Origin: Clostridiales bacterium
GTDB lineage: Bacteria > Bacillota > Clostridia > Lachnospirales > Lachnospiraceae
Reading direction: 5' to 3'
NCBI GenBank assembly: GCA_021199255.1
Contig: JAJQIK010000018.1
Span: forward strand, 1 to 64,000
Length of the DNA: 64,000 bases
Shown: one piece after another, positions 6,820 through 14,391 of the stretch
How the letters are laid out: each line of letters starts with the position of its first letter
Position numbering within the stretch: position 1 is the stretch's first letter
Position numbers and translations under genes: made by a program
Notes under the pieces: model-generated
The model's database searches: none
What the model saw: only the letters and a program-made list of their open reading frames with translations
What the model was told of the DNA's origin: nothing

Positions 6820-6848
6820 AATATAGCATTGGAGAAGTCACTTGTCAA
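6820..6848 (-). promoter_or_regulatory. early leftward promoter with overlapping operator
   Basis: On the minus strand: TTGACA (6848-6843), 17-bp spacer, TATATT (6825-6820). The -35 box lies inside the palindrome CACTTGTCAAGTG (6839-6851), the third operator copy, so a repressor bound there would cover the promoter. Confidence 0.8.
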
Positions 6849-6870
6849 GTGTTTTTTCAAACTTTTTTTG

Positions 6871-6898
6871 TTGCGTTTTGTGCGATTTATGATATAAT
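6871..6898 (+). promoter_or_regulatory. repressor promoter
   Basis: TATAAT at 6893-6898 with an extended TG two bases upstream, and a weak -35 (TTGCGT, 6871-6876, 16-bp spacer). It drives the plus-strand repressor gene. The operator at 6837-6852 lies just upstream. Confidence 0.6.
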
Positions 6899-6925
6899 TA
6901 ACGCAAGAAAAGGGGGGTGTGTATA

Positions 6926-7288
6926 TTGAAATTAAATGAGAATATCAAAAGGTTGAGAAAAGAAAACGGATTTACGCAAGAAGAAATTGGAAACAGAATT
7001 TCTGTATCAAAGCAGACTGTGCAAAGATACGAAAGTGGAGAAATACCGAACGTTCCGTATGAAAAAATAGAACTTCTCGCTAAGATATTTGGTTGTTCTC
7101 GTGCTTCTTTAATGGGATGGGAAGATGAAAGTGAAAAAGAATATTTTCGACGTGAAATTTCTATCGGAGCGGAAGAAGCAAAGATAATAAAAACGTACAG
7201 CCAACTTACACATGGGCATAAGAAAGCTGTACGCCACTTGATGGAAAATCTTTTAGAATGTCAGGAAAAGTACAACTCTAATAAGTAG
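6926..7288 (+). CDS. prophage repressor (Xre family, CI-like)
   Basis: About 120 residues. The HTH is NGFTQEEIGNRISVSKQTVQ, then RYESGEIPNVPYEKIELLAK, with a C-terminal helical tail without a LexA-like protease domain. TTG 6926 is preferred as start because AGGGGGG lies 8 bases upstream; GTG 6917 is also possible. It is the only plus-strand gene of the immunity module and faces the Cro-like gene across the GTCACTT operators, so it is the best candidate for the lysogeny repressor. Lacking a self-cleavage domain, it would need an antirepressor for induction; several are encoded here. Confidence 0.85.
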   Translation: MKLNENIKRLRKENGFTQEEIGNRISVSKQTVQRYESGEIPNVPYEKIELLAKIFGCSRASLMGWEDESEKEYFRREISIGAEEAKIIKTYSQLTHGHKKAVRHLMENLLECQEKYNSNK

Positions 7289-7316
7289 TCAAATATCCGT
7301 TGACATTGAGCAGTTG

Positions 7317-7359
7317 GGAGAACTTCTAGTATGTGCATTGTTTTGCATAGAAGTTCTCC
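7317..7359. terminator. bidirectional terminator-like hairpin
   Basis: GGAGAACTTCTA (7317-7328) pairs perfectly with TAGAAGTTCTCC (7348-7359). It sits between the convergent ends of the repressor gene and the late tail-fibre gene. The T-tract is interrupted, so termination strength is uncertain. The rest of 7289-7520 holds no gene I can see. Confidence 0.55.
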
Positions 7360-7520
7360 TTTCTCCTTTCCAATTCCATTTACTATTCTAATTATTTCAC
7401 TTTTGTAATCCATAACCCCAACCCTCCAAATTATTTGCTGGATTAATTATAACTTGATTTTTCTTTCAAAAACAGACTTGTAGTTCAATTAATCATATAG
7501 TATAGTTGGGTTATTTCGTT

Positions 7521-8684
7521 TTATTCATTTATGGCGGAAAGTGCTATTTCTCTCCACTCAGACCATGTATCATCAACTCGACAACGCACATATATTTCAG
7601 ATACACCATCGTTAAACTTCCATAATTCCTGTGTCACATAATTACTGTTTGAAAAAAGTGTTGTCTTTAAGGAACCGGGATATTCCCCATAATTTGATGG
7701 TACATTCAAAGGAATTGCGCTATCTTGAATCTCATATATCCCAGTTGCTTCTACATTATCTAAATCATCATCAGCAGTTAAAACGGTACTAGTTGTCTGG
7801 CTTTTTATTAAGTCGTATATATTTTCTAAACTTAAATTGGAACCATTTGTTATGTCCCCTGTTATCACCAAATTCCCTTCCCAGTCCACGACAAATATAT
7901 TTTTCAAATTGCTACTAGATTCCCCGCCGCCAATAATAAATGCAGCATTTGAATTTGTTGCGTTATACTTTCCTTGTACATGTTGATACTGTCCGCTTGC
8001 AGTCGTATAATATCCTTCCACATGAGAATAAGGTGCGTAGGCTTTTGTTTGGTATCCTTCCGCATGAGTAACGTTCTGTGAAGCGGTCGTACTGTAGCCC
8101 TCTGCATGAGACGCCAGAGCAGAAGCCACTGTGTTCGTGCCCTCAGAATGTGCATACTCACCAGAAGCTTGCGTACTGCTTCCCTCTGCGTGGGAATAAA
8201 TCGCAGTTGCCCCGGAGTTTCCTCCCTCTGCATGAGATGCCGCGCCCGTTGCTGTTGTATTTTCTCCTTCCGCGTGCGCTCTATTCCCGTTAACAGTTGT
8301 TCCATATCCTTCCGCGTGTGAGTATTCTCCTAGTGCTTTTGTGGAGTACCCCTCTGCATGTGCCTCATATCCAGCGGCCGTTGTTGAACCTCCTTCTGCA
8401 TGAGATGCATAGCCCGTTGCATTGGTAGAACTTCCCTCTGCATGGGAATAATTACCAGATGCTACTACGCCGCTCCCTGTCGCCGAAGAATTTGTCCCGG
8501 AAGTTGAACCGGACGCTCTGCCAAGGCTAATTGCCTCATCATCATAAATTTCTTTTAAAGCCCTGTCAACAGAAGCGACACTAATTCCTTCTTCAATATG
8601 GTTTAGCCTATCCGCTGTAATCGGCGTATCCTTACTTGGCAAATCTACCCATTCGGTTTCTATAATATAGTCTACTCTGCTCAT
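7521..8684 (-). CDS. tail fibre with HAEG head repeats and pyocin-knob-like end
   Basis: 387 residues from ATG 8684, with GGGAGG 9-10 bases upstream. The N-terminal ~55 residues (PITADRLNHIEEGI) resemble virion-attachment segments. A long array of 14-16-residue units with the core SHAEG follows, the left-handed beta-roll found in YadA-type heads and phage fibres, which trimerises. The C-terminus (LWKFNDGVSEIYVRCR...WSEWREI) resembles pyocin-knob domains of receptor-binding tips. It is the last gene of the late region, so this is probably the host-recognition fibre. Confidence 0.8.
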   Translation of the reverse strand: MSRVDYIIETEWVDLPSKDTPITADRLNHIEEGISVASVDRALKEIYDDEAISLGRASGSTSGTNSSATGSGVVASGNYSHAEGSSTNATGYASHAEGGSTTAAGYEAHAEGYSTKALGEYSHAEGYGTTVNGNRAHAEGENTTATGAASHAEGGNSGATAIYSHAEGSSTQASGEYAHSEGTNTVASALASHAEGYSTTASQNVTHAEGYQTKAYAPYSHVEGYYTTASGQYQHVQGKYNATNSNAAFIIGGGESSSNLKNIFVVDWEGNLVITGDITNGSNLSLENIYDLIKSQTTSTVLTADDDLDNVEATGIYEIQDSAIPLNVPSNYGEYPGSLKTTLFSNSNYVTQELWKFNDGVSEIYVRCRVDDTWSEWREIALSAINE

Positions 8685-8700
8685 GTTCACATGCCTCCCT

Positions 8701-9984
8701 TTATCCTAAATTTTCAAAACGCATTGTAAAATTACCATTTGATTCTGTAAAATCTTCATTATCAAAATATACAATATATTTTTCTCCACCGCTCCCCCAC
8801 TTGCTCATAAGAACTGCCATGTCTCCGTTTTCTTTGTTTATCAATTTTCCATCTTCTTTTTGAAGAAATGAACAAGACCCATTCTGTGTAGTCGGATAAA
8901 GTGCCGAAAATTTTTTTTCATTTTTTGAAGCAACGCCGGAATAGAACGTCACTGGCATACTCTCTTTTGTTTCATAATCTTCTATATACATTATTCCATC
9001 TTCTAATCTGTTTGATATGGCGCATGAATCTTCCGTAAGAGTGCAAATCACTATACTTTGGTTTCCTTCGTCCACTATGGCTATTACCAGTTTGCTTGTG
9101 CTCGTATAAATAACTTGTGCAAATCCGCAAGAAAAACTTTCTATTGTCATAGCAATATAGCATAAATCAGGGTTTGAATTTGTCTCGTCAAACATTTTGA
9201 TATATAAATCGCGTGTGCCATTCTCAAGGAAATACAACCGCTCCCCGCATACATAATAAAAATCCTGTCTCTGGAAATTTCTTGTTACTGTGAAAGAACT
9301 ACTATCGAGGCAACTATAATGAATAAATTTTACATATGTTGTAATACTTGTATCAATAAATACAAAGTTGCCATACGTTTGCGTTCCAGCACTCTGCCCT
9401 CCAAACCCCGGAACGTTAATTAACGGATAATCAGAATTAACAGTGCCTGGTGTATCTCCACGAGAGTTTACGCCCAAAGAGTTCATGCTGATATGGTTCC
9501 CATCTACGTCAAACAAAGCAACATAATATTCATAAAAAGAGGTAATGGAACTACCTGTTTGCTTTTTTACAAGCGTTGCTTGATAATTACCGGGAGTTAC
9601 TACGCTTGTGTAATATGTTGTATAATAAATTCCTTCTACCGATTTCCATTCTTCCCCGTCTGTAGTATATATGCAGTCGTGCAATATAATATTGTTCATA
9701 CAAGAGTTGAAAAAATGTTCTTGTATCAAATACACCACGTTGTTTTCAACATAATCAAAATCCGAAAATGGTATTACATCTACATATGGTGTCTCTTTTT
9801 CAAAAATAGGAAGGCCATAACTTCCATACCCATTGCAGTTATTTACCACGAAAAAGCTGTCTGGGATTTGCTTTTCCCATACGAGTTCGTCTCCTATGTA
9901 CATTTTATTATGGTATTTCCCATCATAATAAATGTCTTTGTGAGCCGCACCTTTATAAGAAATAATCGAACTTTGCTTCCCCAT
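8701..9984 (-). CDS. tail/baseplate protein of unknown family
   Basis: 427 residues. The start MGKQSSIISYKGAAHKDIYY and the MYIGDELVWEK motif are common at the N-terminus of Clostridia phage baseplate or fibre proteins. The rest is beta-rich (ISxYLExGTRDLYIK-like runs), without a known enzyme motif. It overlaps the stop of the hub-like gene upstream and precedes the HAEG fibre, so it probably links the fibre to the tail tip. Confidence 0.6.
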   Translation of the reverse strand: MGKQSSIISYKGAAHKDIYYDGKYHNKMYIGDELVWEKQIPDSFFVVNNCNGYGSYGLPIFEKETPYVDVIPFSDFDYVENNVVYLIQEHFFNSCMNNIILHDCIYTTDGEEWKSVEGIYYTTYYTSVVTPGNYQATLVKKQTGSSITSFYEYYVALFDVDGNHISMNSLGVNSRGDTPGTVNSDYPLINVPGFGGQSAGTQTYGNFVFIDTSITTYVKFIHYSCLDSSSFTVTRNFQRQDFYYVCGERLYFLENGTRDLYIKMFDETNSNPDLCYIAMTIESFSCGFAQVIYTSTSKLVIAIVDEGNQSIVICTLTEDSCAISNRLEDGIMYIEDYETKESMPVTFYSGVASKNEKKFSALYPTTQNGSCSFLQKEDGKLINKENGDMAVLMSKWGSGGEKYIVYFDNEDFTESNGNFTMRFENLG

Positions 9985-11318
9985 TAATTAACCACCACTA
10001 CTCCTTGTATAAGATAAATTGTGTTCGTGTCTGGTGAATCAGGCATATCGCTAAAATTGGGTATTGATACAACATTTATTGAACTATCTCCAGAACCAGA
10101 ACTGGAACTTGAACTGGATTTTATTCCATCAATTTGCGTCTGCAAGTCTGTAATAAATTCAGACTGGTATTCATCTCCCTCTGCGCTATATGAATCTTTC
10201 AAACTTTGAATCCCTGTCAGTTTTCGATTCATGATATAAAATATTTTTGTCTCATAAACAAGGTTACCGCTTGTAGAATTTTCATAATCAATCATGTAAA
10301 ACTCTACTCCGTTAAGACCACATTCCAGATAAGGAAGCCCGTTGTTGCTTGACGTAAAAGGCTGAAACGAAAAGCCTACAAGGTTTTGGTAAATACCTTT
10401 TGCCACGCTTTTTATATTAGATTCAGATAAGTTATAAGTAAACATATTACTTTGAACTATATATTTATTATCTCCCAGCACTCCTCCATATGTGTATCCA
10501 GTCTCATCATCTGATTGCCTTATCGTTACTTTCTGCACTGGTACAACGCTATACTCTTCATAGCTTACATTTCTATAGAATGTAAAAAGTTCTGCCAATT
10601 CTTCTTTTATCCCCTGACCATCTTGCGGTATCCCCGGAAACATGCTTTCCCCTGGCCAAGTAGCAGATGAAGGGTATGCATTGTATAAAATATCGTTCGG
10701 TATCCTATATTCAAATTTCCCACTTCTGTTAACAATTCCCCAAGCGCCATTTATCTGACATATTGATTTAATAACGCTTAATGCCTGCAAAGTAGCAGGA
10801 CTATATTCTTTCAATATAGAAATGTCATCAGAAGGAAGCGTTGCTTCTTCCTGTTCCATACCAATGTATTCAAAAAGGCTGTCCCTGAGTTCTTTAATTG
10901 TTACCGGAAATGAAAGCGCATTGTACCAATCCGCAACATCTGTATTTCCACTTGTATATAGTTCGTCATATGCAGTAATTTCCGTAATTCTTCTATTGCT
11001 CTGCTTCACCGCGCTATCAACAATTCCATTAAAAAGAGTAATCGGTTCGTCTTTTGTGTTTTCCGTATAAATAATTGCCTTAATGGACTTTCCTTTTATA
11101 TTTTCCGTAAGACCATATATTTGTATCTTAAACATGCTGGAAATGCACCCTACAAATTCTACGCTATTTCCGTCAATTACCGATTCTTCCAATTCCATTG
11201 ACTCAGAGTAAATCCTGTCGTTCTCAATTACATCGCTTACCCCGTCTATGGTAATTTCCAAAAACTTTTTTACGCTTGATGCATGGTAATCTTCCTTTAC
11301 CTTATCTGATACTTCCAT
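9984..11318 (-). CDS. second tail-tip hub (Tal-like) protein
   Basis: 444 residues, beginning MEVSDKVKEDYHASSVKKFL. The YHxSSxxKFLEITID start and the TLFNGIVDSAVKQSNRRITEITAYDEL region match siphophage tail-associated hub proteins (gp27-like fold). A Ser-rich linker precedes a short C-terminal SDMPDSPDTNTIYLIQG module. It follows a Dit-size gene at 11322-11726, reproducing the Dit-Tal order already present at 19.9-22.6 kb. Confidence 0.65.
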   Translation of the reverse strand: MEVSDKVKEDYHASSVKKFLEITIDGVSDVIENDRIYSESMELEESVIDGNSVEFVGCISSMFKIQIYGLTENIKGKSIKAIIYTENTKDEPITLFNGIVDSAVKQSNRRITEITAYDELYTSGNTDVADWYNALSFPVTIKELRDSLFEYIGMEQEEATLPSDDISILKEYSPATLQALSVIKSICQINGAWGIVNRSGKFEYRIPNDILYNAYPSSATWPGESMFPGIPQDGQGIKEELAELFTFYRNVSYEEYSVVPVQKVTIRQSDDETGYTYGGVLGDNKYIVQSNMFTYNLSESNIKSVAKGIYQNLVGFSFQPFTSSNNGLPYLECGLNGVEFYMIDYENSTSGNLVYETKIFYIMNRKLTGIQSLKDSYSAEGDEYQSEFITDLQTQIDGIKSSSSSSSGSGDSSINVVSIPNFSDMPDSPDTNTIYLIQGVVVVN

Positions 11319-11321
11319 ATC

Positions 11322-11726
11322 CTAATACTCCACAAAATTCATTTCACTTTCCTGATATTTTATTGTTCCCTCATATGTCCCGTAAATTGAAAAACTGCAA
11401 TTAGCATCTAAATAGAAATGCCCTGTTTTATAAGAGCACGTTTCCGTGTCATAATATGTGCAGTTCGCATCTCTTTCATATTCGTTAATATAATTAGACC
11501 TAATCGCGTTCATCATGGTTTCATGCTCTGACTCAGTACGAAATCTTATTGTGAATGTTATAGAAGTTGCCGTATGCTCTAGCGCCGTTCTATGCAATTC
11601 CCCGTTTGCGTCCCTGTAACTATCCAAATCTTGTCTTGCGCTAGGCGTTATTTCATAGCTTCCCGCTTTTATCATTCCAGCGAAATTGTAGCCCCCGAAA
11701 GAAAACAGGGTTCCATTAAAAGCCAT
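11322..11726 (-). CDS. distal-tail-like protein, second cassette
   Basis: 134 residues from ATG 11726 with AGGTGG upstream. The product MAFNGTLFSFGGYNFAGMIK is followed by a beta-rich body (ATSITFTIRFRTESEHETMMNA, CSFSIYGTYEGTIKY). Size and position before a hub-like gene suggest a distal tail or tube-capping protein. It follows a terminator at 11748-11789, so it may be expressed separately. Confidence 0.6.
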   Translation of the reverse strand: MAFNGTLFSFGGYNFAGMIKAGSYEITPSARQDLDSYRDANGELHRTALEHTATSITFTIRFRTESEHETMMNAIRSNYINEYERDANCTYYDTETCSYKTGHFYLDANCSFSIYGTYEGTIKYQESEMNFVEY

Positions 11727-11747
11727 ATATACCACCTTCCATCTAAA

Positions 11748-11789
11748 CAAAAAAGGCAGTATACCTACCAATGCGATAGATTTACTGCC
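11748..11789 (-). terminator. intrinsic terminator upstream of the second tail-tip cassette
   Basis: On the minus strand GGCAGTA (11789-11783) pairs with TACTGCC (11761-11755), followed by CTTTTTTG. It lies about 20 bases before the start codon at 11726, so transcription from upstream must pass it. Confidence 0.75.
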
Positions 11790-11804
11790 CCAAATGACAC
11801 TTCC

Positions 11805-11822
11805 TGCGGCTCGATTGCCGCA
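11805..11822 (-). promoter_or_regulatory. CAATCGAG hairpin
   Basis: A TGCGGC/GCCGCA stem presents AATCGA in its loop, so the octamer CAATCGAG lies at the hairpin top on the minus strand. It is 15 bases upstream of the terminator at 11748-11789. The same octamer occurs in tandem at terminators near 15.2 and 40.45 kb. Confidence 0.45.
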
Positions 11823-11895
11823 AGGTAAATATTTATATTTGTCTTAATTTTACCCTATTGTTGTTGACCAATCAAGTATTTTAGCAAAATATTTC

Positions 11896-11924
11896 TTGAA
11901 TCTGTGTCCCGCATGTGGTATATT
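11896..11924 (+). promoter_or_regulatory. promoter of the antisense antitoxin RNA
   Basis: TTGAAT (11896-11901), 17-bp spacer, TATATT (11919-11924), start expected near 11931, directed against the toxin gene 3' end. Confidence 0.65.
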
Positions 11925-11930
11925 ATACAT

Positions 11931-12035
11931 ACAAAAGGGAAAAGCCAGAGAAGCGGCTACCCTCAAAAATAATACAATGCTTAATGCTTTACAGCATCAG
12001 CCGTCGTTATTGTCAGTAGCGGCGGCTATTTCTTT
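11931..12035 (+). ncRNA. antisense RNA, type I antitoxin candidate
   Basis: About 105 nt from the promoter above to a terminator AGCCGTCG/CGGCGGCT (11999-12027) followed by ATTTCTTT. A 5' hairpin (AGCC/GGCT) is also visible. It overlaps the last codons and 3' UTR of the minus-strand toxin gene, as in TxpA/RatA-type modules where the RNA pairs with toxin mRNA 3' ends. Ends are predicted from sequence only. Confidence 0.6.
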
Positions 12036-12124
12036 CCCCTGAACAGCTGATAACACAAGCTGACAAGGGCTACAATGAAAATTCCAATCTGGATTAAATC
12101 CGAATATGTAACATTCATTGGCAT
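12026..12124 (-). CDS. holin-like hydrophobic toxin (type I TA)
   Basis: 32 residues: a short polar start (MPMNVTYSDL), one membrane helix (IQIGIFIVALVSLCYQLF) and a charged end RGKK, the pattern of the putative holin-like toxin family. GGAAGGGCG precedes ATG 12124; ATG 12118 is a second candidate. The long 5' UTR has strong hairpins (CCCTCC/GGAGGG), which often keep such mRNAs inactive. An antisense transcript covers its 3' end. Confidence 0.7.
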   Translation of the reverse strand: MPMNVTYSDLIQIGIFIVALVSLCYQLFRGKK

Positions 12125-12209
12125 CGCCCTCCTTCCTTTCGTCCGGAGGGGTAGCCCCCTCCAGTTGTGGAGGGTAGCCGCCTTTTGTTCTCTGGTTTCC
12201 CATATCCCT

Positions 12210-12238
12210 AATGTATCACATCACTACCTAAATATCAA
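12210..12238 (-). promoter_or_regulatory. toxin promoter
   Basis: On the minus strand TTGATA (12238-12233), 17-bp spacer, TACATT (12215-12210), overlapping the stop region of the antirepressor gene. It leaves an ~80-nt structured leader before the toxin start. Confidence 0.55.
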
Positions 12239-12977
12239 GCCGCTCCTGTGCGTTCTCGTTCTCAATCGTCTGTTGCAGGAAGAACGGCGGCTCATACCTC
12301 TGAATAATTTCGATTGCCCTGTCCGTCTGGCTTCTTTTTATGCTCTTGTAGCTTTTGCACCCGAAATTGTATTTCAGATTGGCATACAGGTTATTGTAAA
12401 GCTTCTGGCGCAATCCGCGATTCTGATATGCGCTCGACTGCTTCCCGCCAAGGCACGCAACGCCACGCTTTCTGACCGCCTCGGTTATCCGGTCTGCTTC
12501 TATCGGCAGAATCGGCAAATCCATCTTGAGTGCTTCCAAATCGTCACGGACGCTTTTGATTTCTTCCCGCACTTCCGTATATCCCTGCGCTATGAGTTGG
12601 ATTTTCTCATCGGTGGACATGGGGAGTTGTTTCTGCGTGCTGTACGAGCCTGTCTTGCGCAACGATGGCAATACTTCCGATGTTACCCACTTCTTGAATT
12701 TCTTTGCGTTTTCTTGCTTACTTCCAAATATCGCCGCATACAATCCACTCTCATTTACTATACTTATGTTGTATGCTTGCTTTTTGACCTCCGGCTCCAA
12801 AATGGAGCTGCTGATAGTTGACTTATCATCGCCGTCAACAAGTTTTACCATGTTAGCAGGTTTCGCATAACCAAGTTTATCAGAAATATCTTTCGCCACG
12901 AACCATGGTTCATCATCAATCATAATAGTACGGATTTCTCCGAAGTCCGGATTGTTGAAAATCTGAATATCATTCAT
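12228..12977 (-). CDS. phage antirepressor, BRO-N plus ORF6C
   Basis: 249 residues. The BRO-N domain (IFNNPDFGEIRTIMIDDEPW, SGLYAAIFGSKQENAKKFKK) is about 110 residues and clearly related to the copy at 4349-5128. The C-terminal half differs: a short helical linker and an ORF6C-like helical domain (GLRQKLYNNLYANLKYNFGC). It is the second BRO-N antirepressor of the prophage and lies inside the late region, perhaps an exchanged regulatory cassette. Overlaps the next gene upstream by 4 bases. Confidence 0.85.
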   Translation of the reverse strand: MNDIQIFNNPDFGEIRTIMIDDEPWFVAKDISDKLGYAKPANMVKLVDGDDKSTISSSILEPEVKKQAYNISIVNESGLYAAIFGSKQENAKKFKKWVTSEVLPSLRKTGSYSTQKQLPMSTDEKIQLIAQGYTEVREEIKSVRDDLEALKMDLPILPIEADRITEAVRKRGVACLGGKQSSAYQNRGLRQKLYNNLYANLKYNFGCKSYKSIKRSQTDRAIEIIQRYEPPFFLQQTIENENAQERLDI

Positions 12978-13171
12978 ACCCGCACCGCCTTTCTGACATC
13001 TGCAACGGTCGCTTTCCTGCCCTGCATATAGCCATACTTAAATGCGTTGCTGATAATATCGCACATTCCATCAGACATTTCCCTTATGTCGTTCATTTCC
13101 TCTGTAAATAGCCCGTACTTCTGATTGTGTGTTTCCTCGTATTGCCCGATAATCTTCTCTGTGTTTGTCAT
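12974..13171 (-). CDS. small regulator-associated protein, paralogue of 13173-13460
   Basis: 65 residues: MTNTEKIIGQYEETHNQKYG, ending with NAFKYGYMQGRKATVADVRK. The C-terminal KYGYMQGRKAT motif is shared with the next gene (KLGYMTGKGAT), so the two are probable paralogues. Unknown function; helical. Sits between two genes of the antirepressor cassette and overlaps it. Confidence 0.6.
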   Translation of the reverse strand: MTNTEKIIGQYEETHNQKYGLFTEEMNDIREMSDGMCDIISNAFKYGYMQGRKATVADVRKAVRV

Positions 13172-13172
13172 A

Positions 13173-13460
13173 TTACCGCACCGCCTTTCCGTTCTCAAAA
13201 TGTGCTATTATTCTGTCTGCTGTTGCCCCTTTGCCTGTCATGTAGCCTAACTTATATGCGTCATTTACGGCTCTGACGGCTTCTGCAAGCCCTTTTCCTG
13301 CGTGGCATGACATTAATATCCATTCGTACATCGGAATGTCCTTATCGGGCTTATCAAGCGTTTCCTCGAAATCCATAAATTCCTTGGTTGCGGTTACTTC
13401 TTCTTCGGCTTCCTCAAAGCCTAATTCTTCGAAAATTTCATTGTACTCGTCTTTTTGCAT
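13173..13460 (-). CDS. small acidic protein, paralogue of 12974-13171
   Basis: 95 residues from ATG 13460 with GGAGC upstream. The N-terminal half is strongly acidic (EELGFEEAEEEVTATKEFMD). The C-terminal half shares the AYKLGYMTGKGATADRI motif with its neighbour. Similar proteins accompany BRO antirepressors in Clostridia prophages; function not known. Confidence 0.6.
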   Translation of the reverse strand: MQKDEYNEIFEELGFEEAEEEVTATKEFMDFEETLDKPDKDIPMYEWILMSCHAGKGLAEAVRAVNDAYKLGYMTGKGATADRIIAHFENGKAVR

Positions 13461-13493
13461 AAAAATAGCTCCTTTCAATTTTAAAATTTTCCC

Positions 13494-13522
13494 TTGAAAG
13501 AAGCCAAAGTCTTTGATATAAT
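13494..13522 (+). promoter_or_regulatory. promoter of a small RNA
   Basis: TTGAAA (13494-13499), 17-bp spacer, TATAAT (13517-13522). Confidence 0.7.
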
Positions 13523-13528
13523 ACTTCC

Positions 13529-13602
13529 TATCAAGTTGCTTCGGCTTCTTGCGACTTAGAGTGTTGGATTGATTGGTAGTCGGTCAACACTCTATTTTTT
13601 TA
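13529..13602 (+). ncRNA. candidate ~75-nt small RNA with intrinsic terminator
   Basis: Between the promoter at 13494-13522 and a terminator (AGAGTGTTG 13558-13566 pairing with CAACACTCT 13585-13593, then ATTTTTTT) there is no ORF. A first hairpin AAGTTGC/GCGACTT lies at 13532-13557. The 3' end overlaps the end of the minus-strand ribbon-helix-helix gene. A compact two-hairpin promoter-terminator unit is typical of regulatory or antisense RNAs. Confidence 0.6.
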
Positions 13603-13795
13603 TTTTGGCATACACTTCTCTTATTCCCTCACGAATGATATCTGCTTTCGTTCTTCCAGTAGCTTTACAGCAGTATTCAAGAATTTTCACATCTTCATCT
13701 GACATTCTAATCCTTGTTTCGTGTGTTTTCGGGTTATCGGTCGGTCTGCCCGTTCGTGGTGACAATCTATCACTTCCTTTCTTTTGGTGATACAT
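13592..13795 (-). CDS. ribbon-helix-helix DNA-binding protein
   Basis: 67 residues. A basic N-terminal arm (RTGRPTDNPKTHETRIRMS) leads to an RHH fold: a beta strand ETRIRMS followed by DEDVKILEYCCKATGRTKAD and a second helix. Probably a CopG/MetJ-type repressor of the accessory cassette. Its 3' end is overlapped by the small RNA terminator. Confidence 0.75.
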   Translation of the reverse strand: MYHQKKGSDRLSPRTGRPTDNPKTHETRIRMSDEDVKILEYCCKATGRTKADIIREGIREVYAKIKK

Positions 13796-13834
13796 AAATC
13801 ATAATATATGGTGACACAAAAGTCAATAGTTATT

Positions 13835-13863
13835 TTGAAATTTTTTAACTTTATATGGATAAT
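13835..13863 (+). promoter_or_regulatory. promoter for the zinc-ribbon gene
   Basis: TTGAAA (13835-13840), 17-bp spacer, GATAAT (13858-13863), about 55 bases before the start codon at 13918. Confidence 0.55.
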
Positions 13864-13917
13864 GTTCGACAGGCTTCTTTCTGCATGATAGAATGTTGCG
13901 GAAAGGAGAGTGAGAAT

Positions 13918-14118
13918 ATGTATAATGAAGATGGAAAACTTTTACTTCCAAAGATGGAAGGAATGTTCCAGACTTATGAGAAGGTTAAAGCAGGATTTTA
14001 TACTTGCGTGTCTTGCAGCCAAAGCGGAAATCAGTCTAATGTGTGCATACATCAGGACAATGTAAAGATTCCGCTTTGTAATATCTGCAAACAACCTACA
14101 TATTGGTACAAAATCTAA
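13918..14118 (+). CDS. small double-CxxC zinc-ribbon-like protein
   Basis: 66 residues from ATG 13918 with AAAGGAGA upstream. CVSC (residues ~36-39) and CNIC form two CxxC knuckles with further Cys/His between (VCIHQD), suggesting one zinc site. A start at 13855 is possible but lacks a binding site. One of the few plus-strand genes in the late region, so it is a lysogeny-expressed (moron) candidate. Confidence 0.65.
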   Translation: MYNEDGKLLLPKMEGMFQTYEKVKAGFYTCVSCSQSGNQSNVCIHQDNVKIPLCNICKQPTYWYKI

Positions 14119-14327
14119 ACATGCTGTAACTCTGGAAACAATCTGTTTTCATCAAAGCCGCCGTTTTGGATTCCCCTATCCTCATCGGCGGTTTTTACCT
14201 TGTAGTGCTTGCTCCATGTGACTTCATCGCCCTCTACATGGAATATAACTATGAACTTCTCCCCATTATCTGTGTATGTCGTAAAATTAAGCTTAAAAGG
14301 CTTTTCTTTTCCCATTGCCATTTCCAT
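14115..14327 (-). CDS. small phage protein of unknown function
   Basis: 70 residues: MEMAMGKEKPFKLNFTTYTD, beta-rich (EKFIVIFHVEGDEVTWSKHY), ending LFPELQHV. AAAGGG precedes ATG 14327. Converges with the zinc-ribbon gene, overlapping by 4 bases. No domain recognised. Confidence 0.5.
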   Translation of the reverse strand: MEMAMGKEKPFKLNFTTYTDNGEKFIVIFHVEGDEVTWSKHYKVKTADEDRGIQNGGFDENRLFPELQHV

Positions 14328-14391
14328 ATTGTAATCCCTTTCTTTATGTTATATTCCGATTTCGAATCGCAAAAGTTAATTCAAACCTGTT

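Noticed and set aside
7521..8684. Possible diversity-generating retroelement target in the repeat fibre.
   Set aside because: No reverse transcriptase, template repeat or accessory gene in the window.
11997..12203. 68-residue minus-strand ORF covering the toxin gene.
   Set aside because: Out of phase with the holin-like toxin, which has a better start and a membrane-helix pattern.
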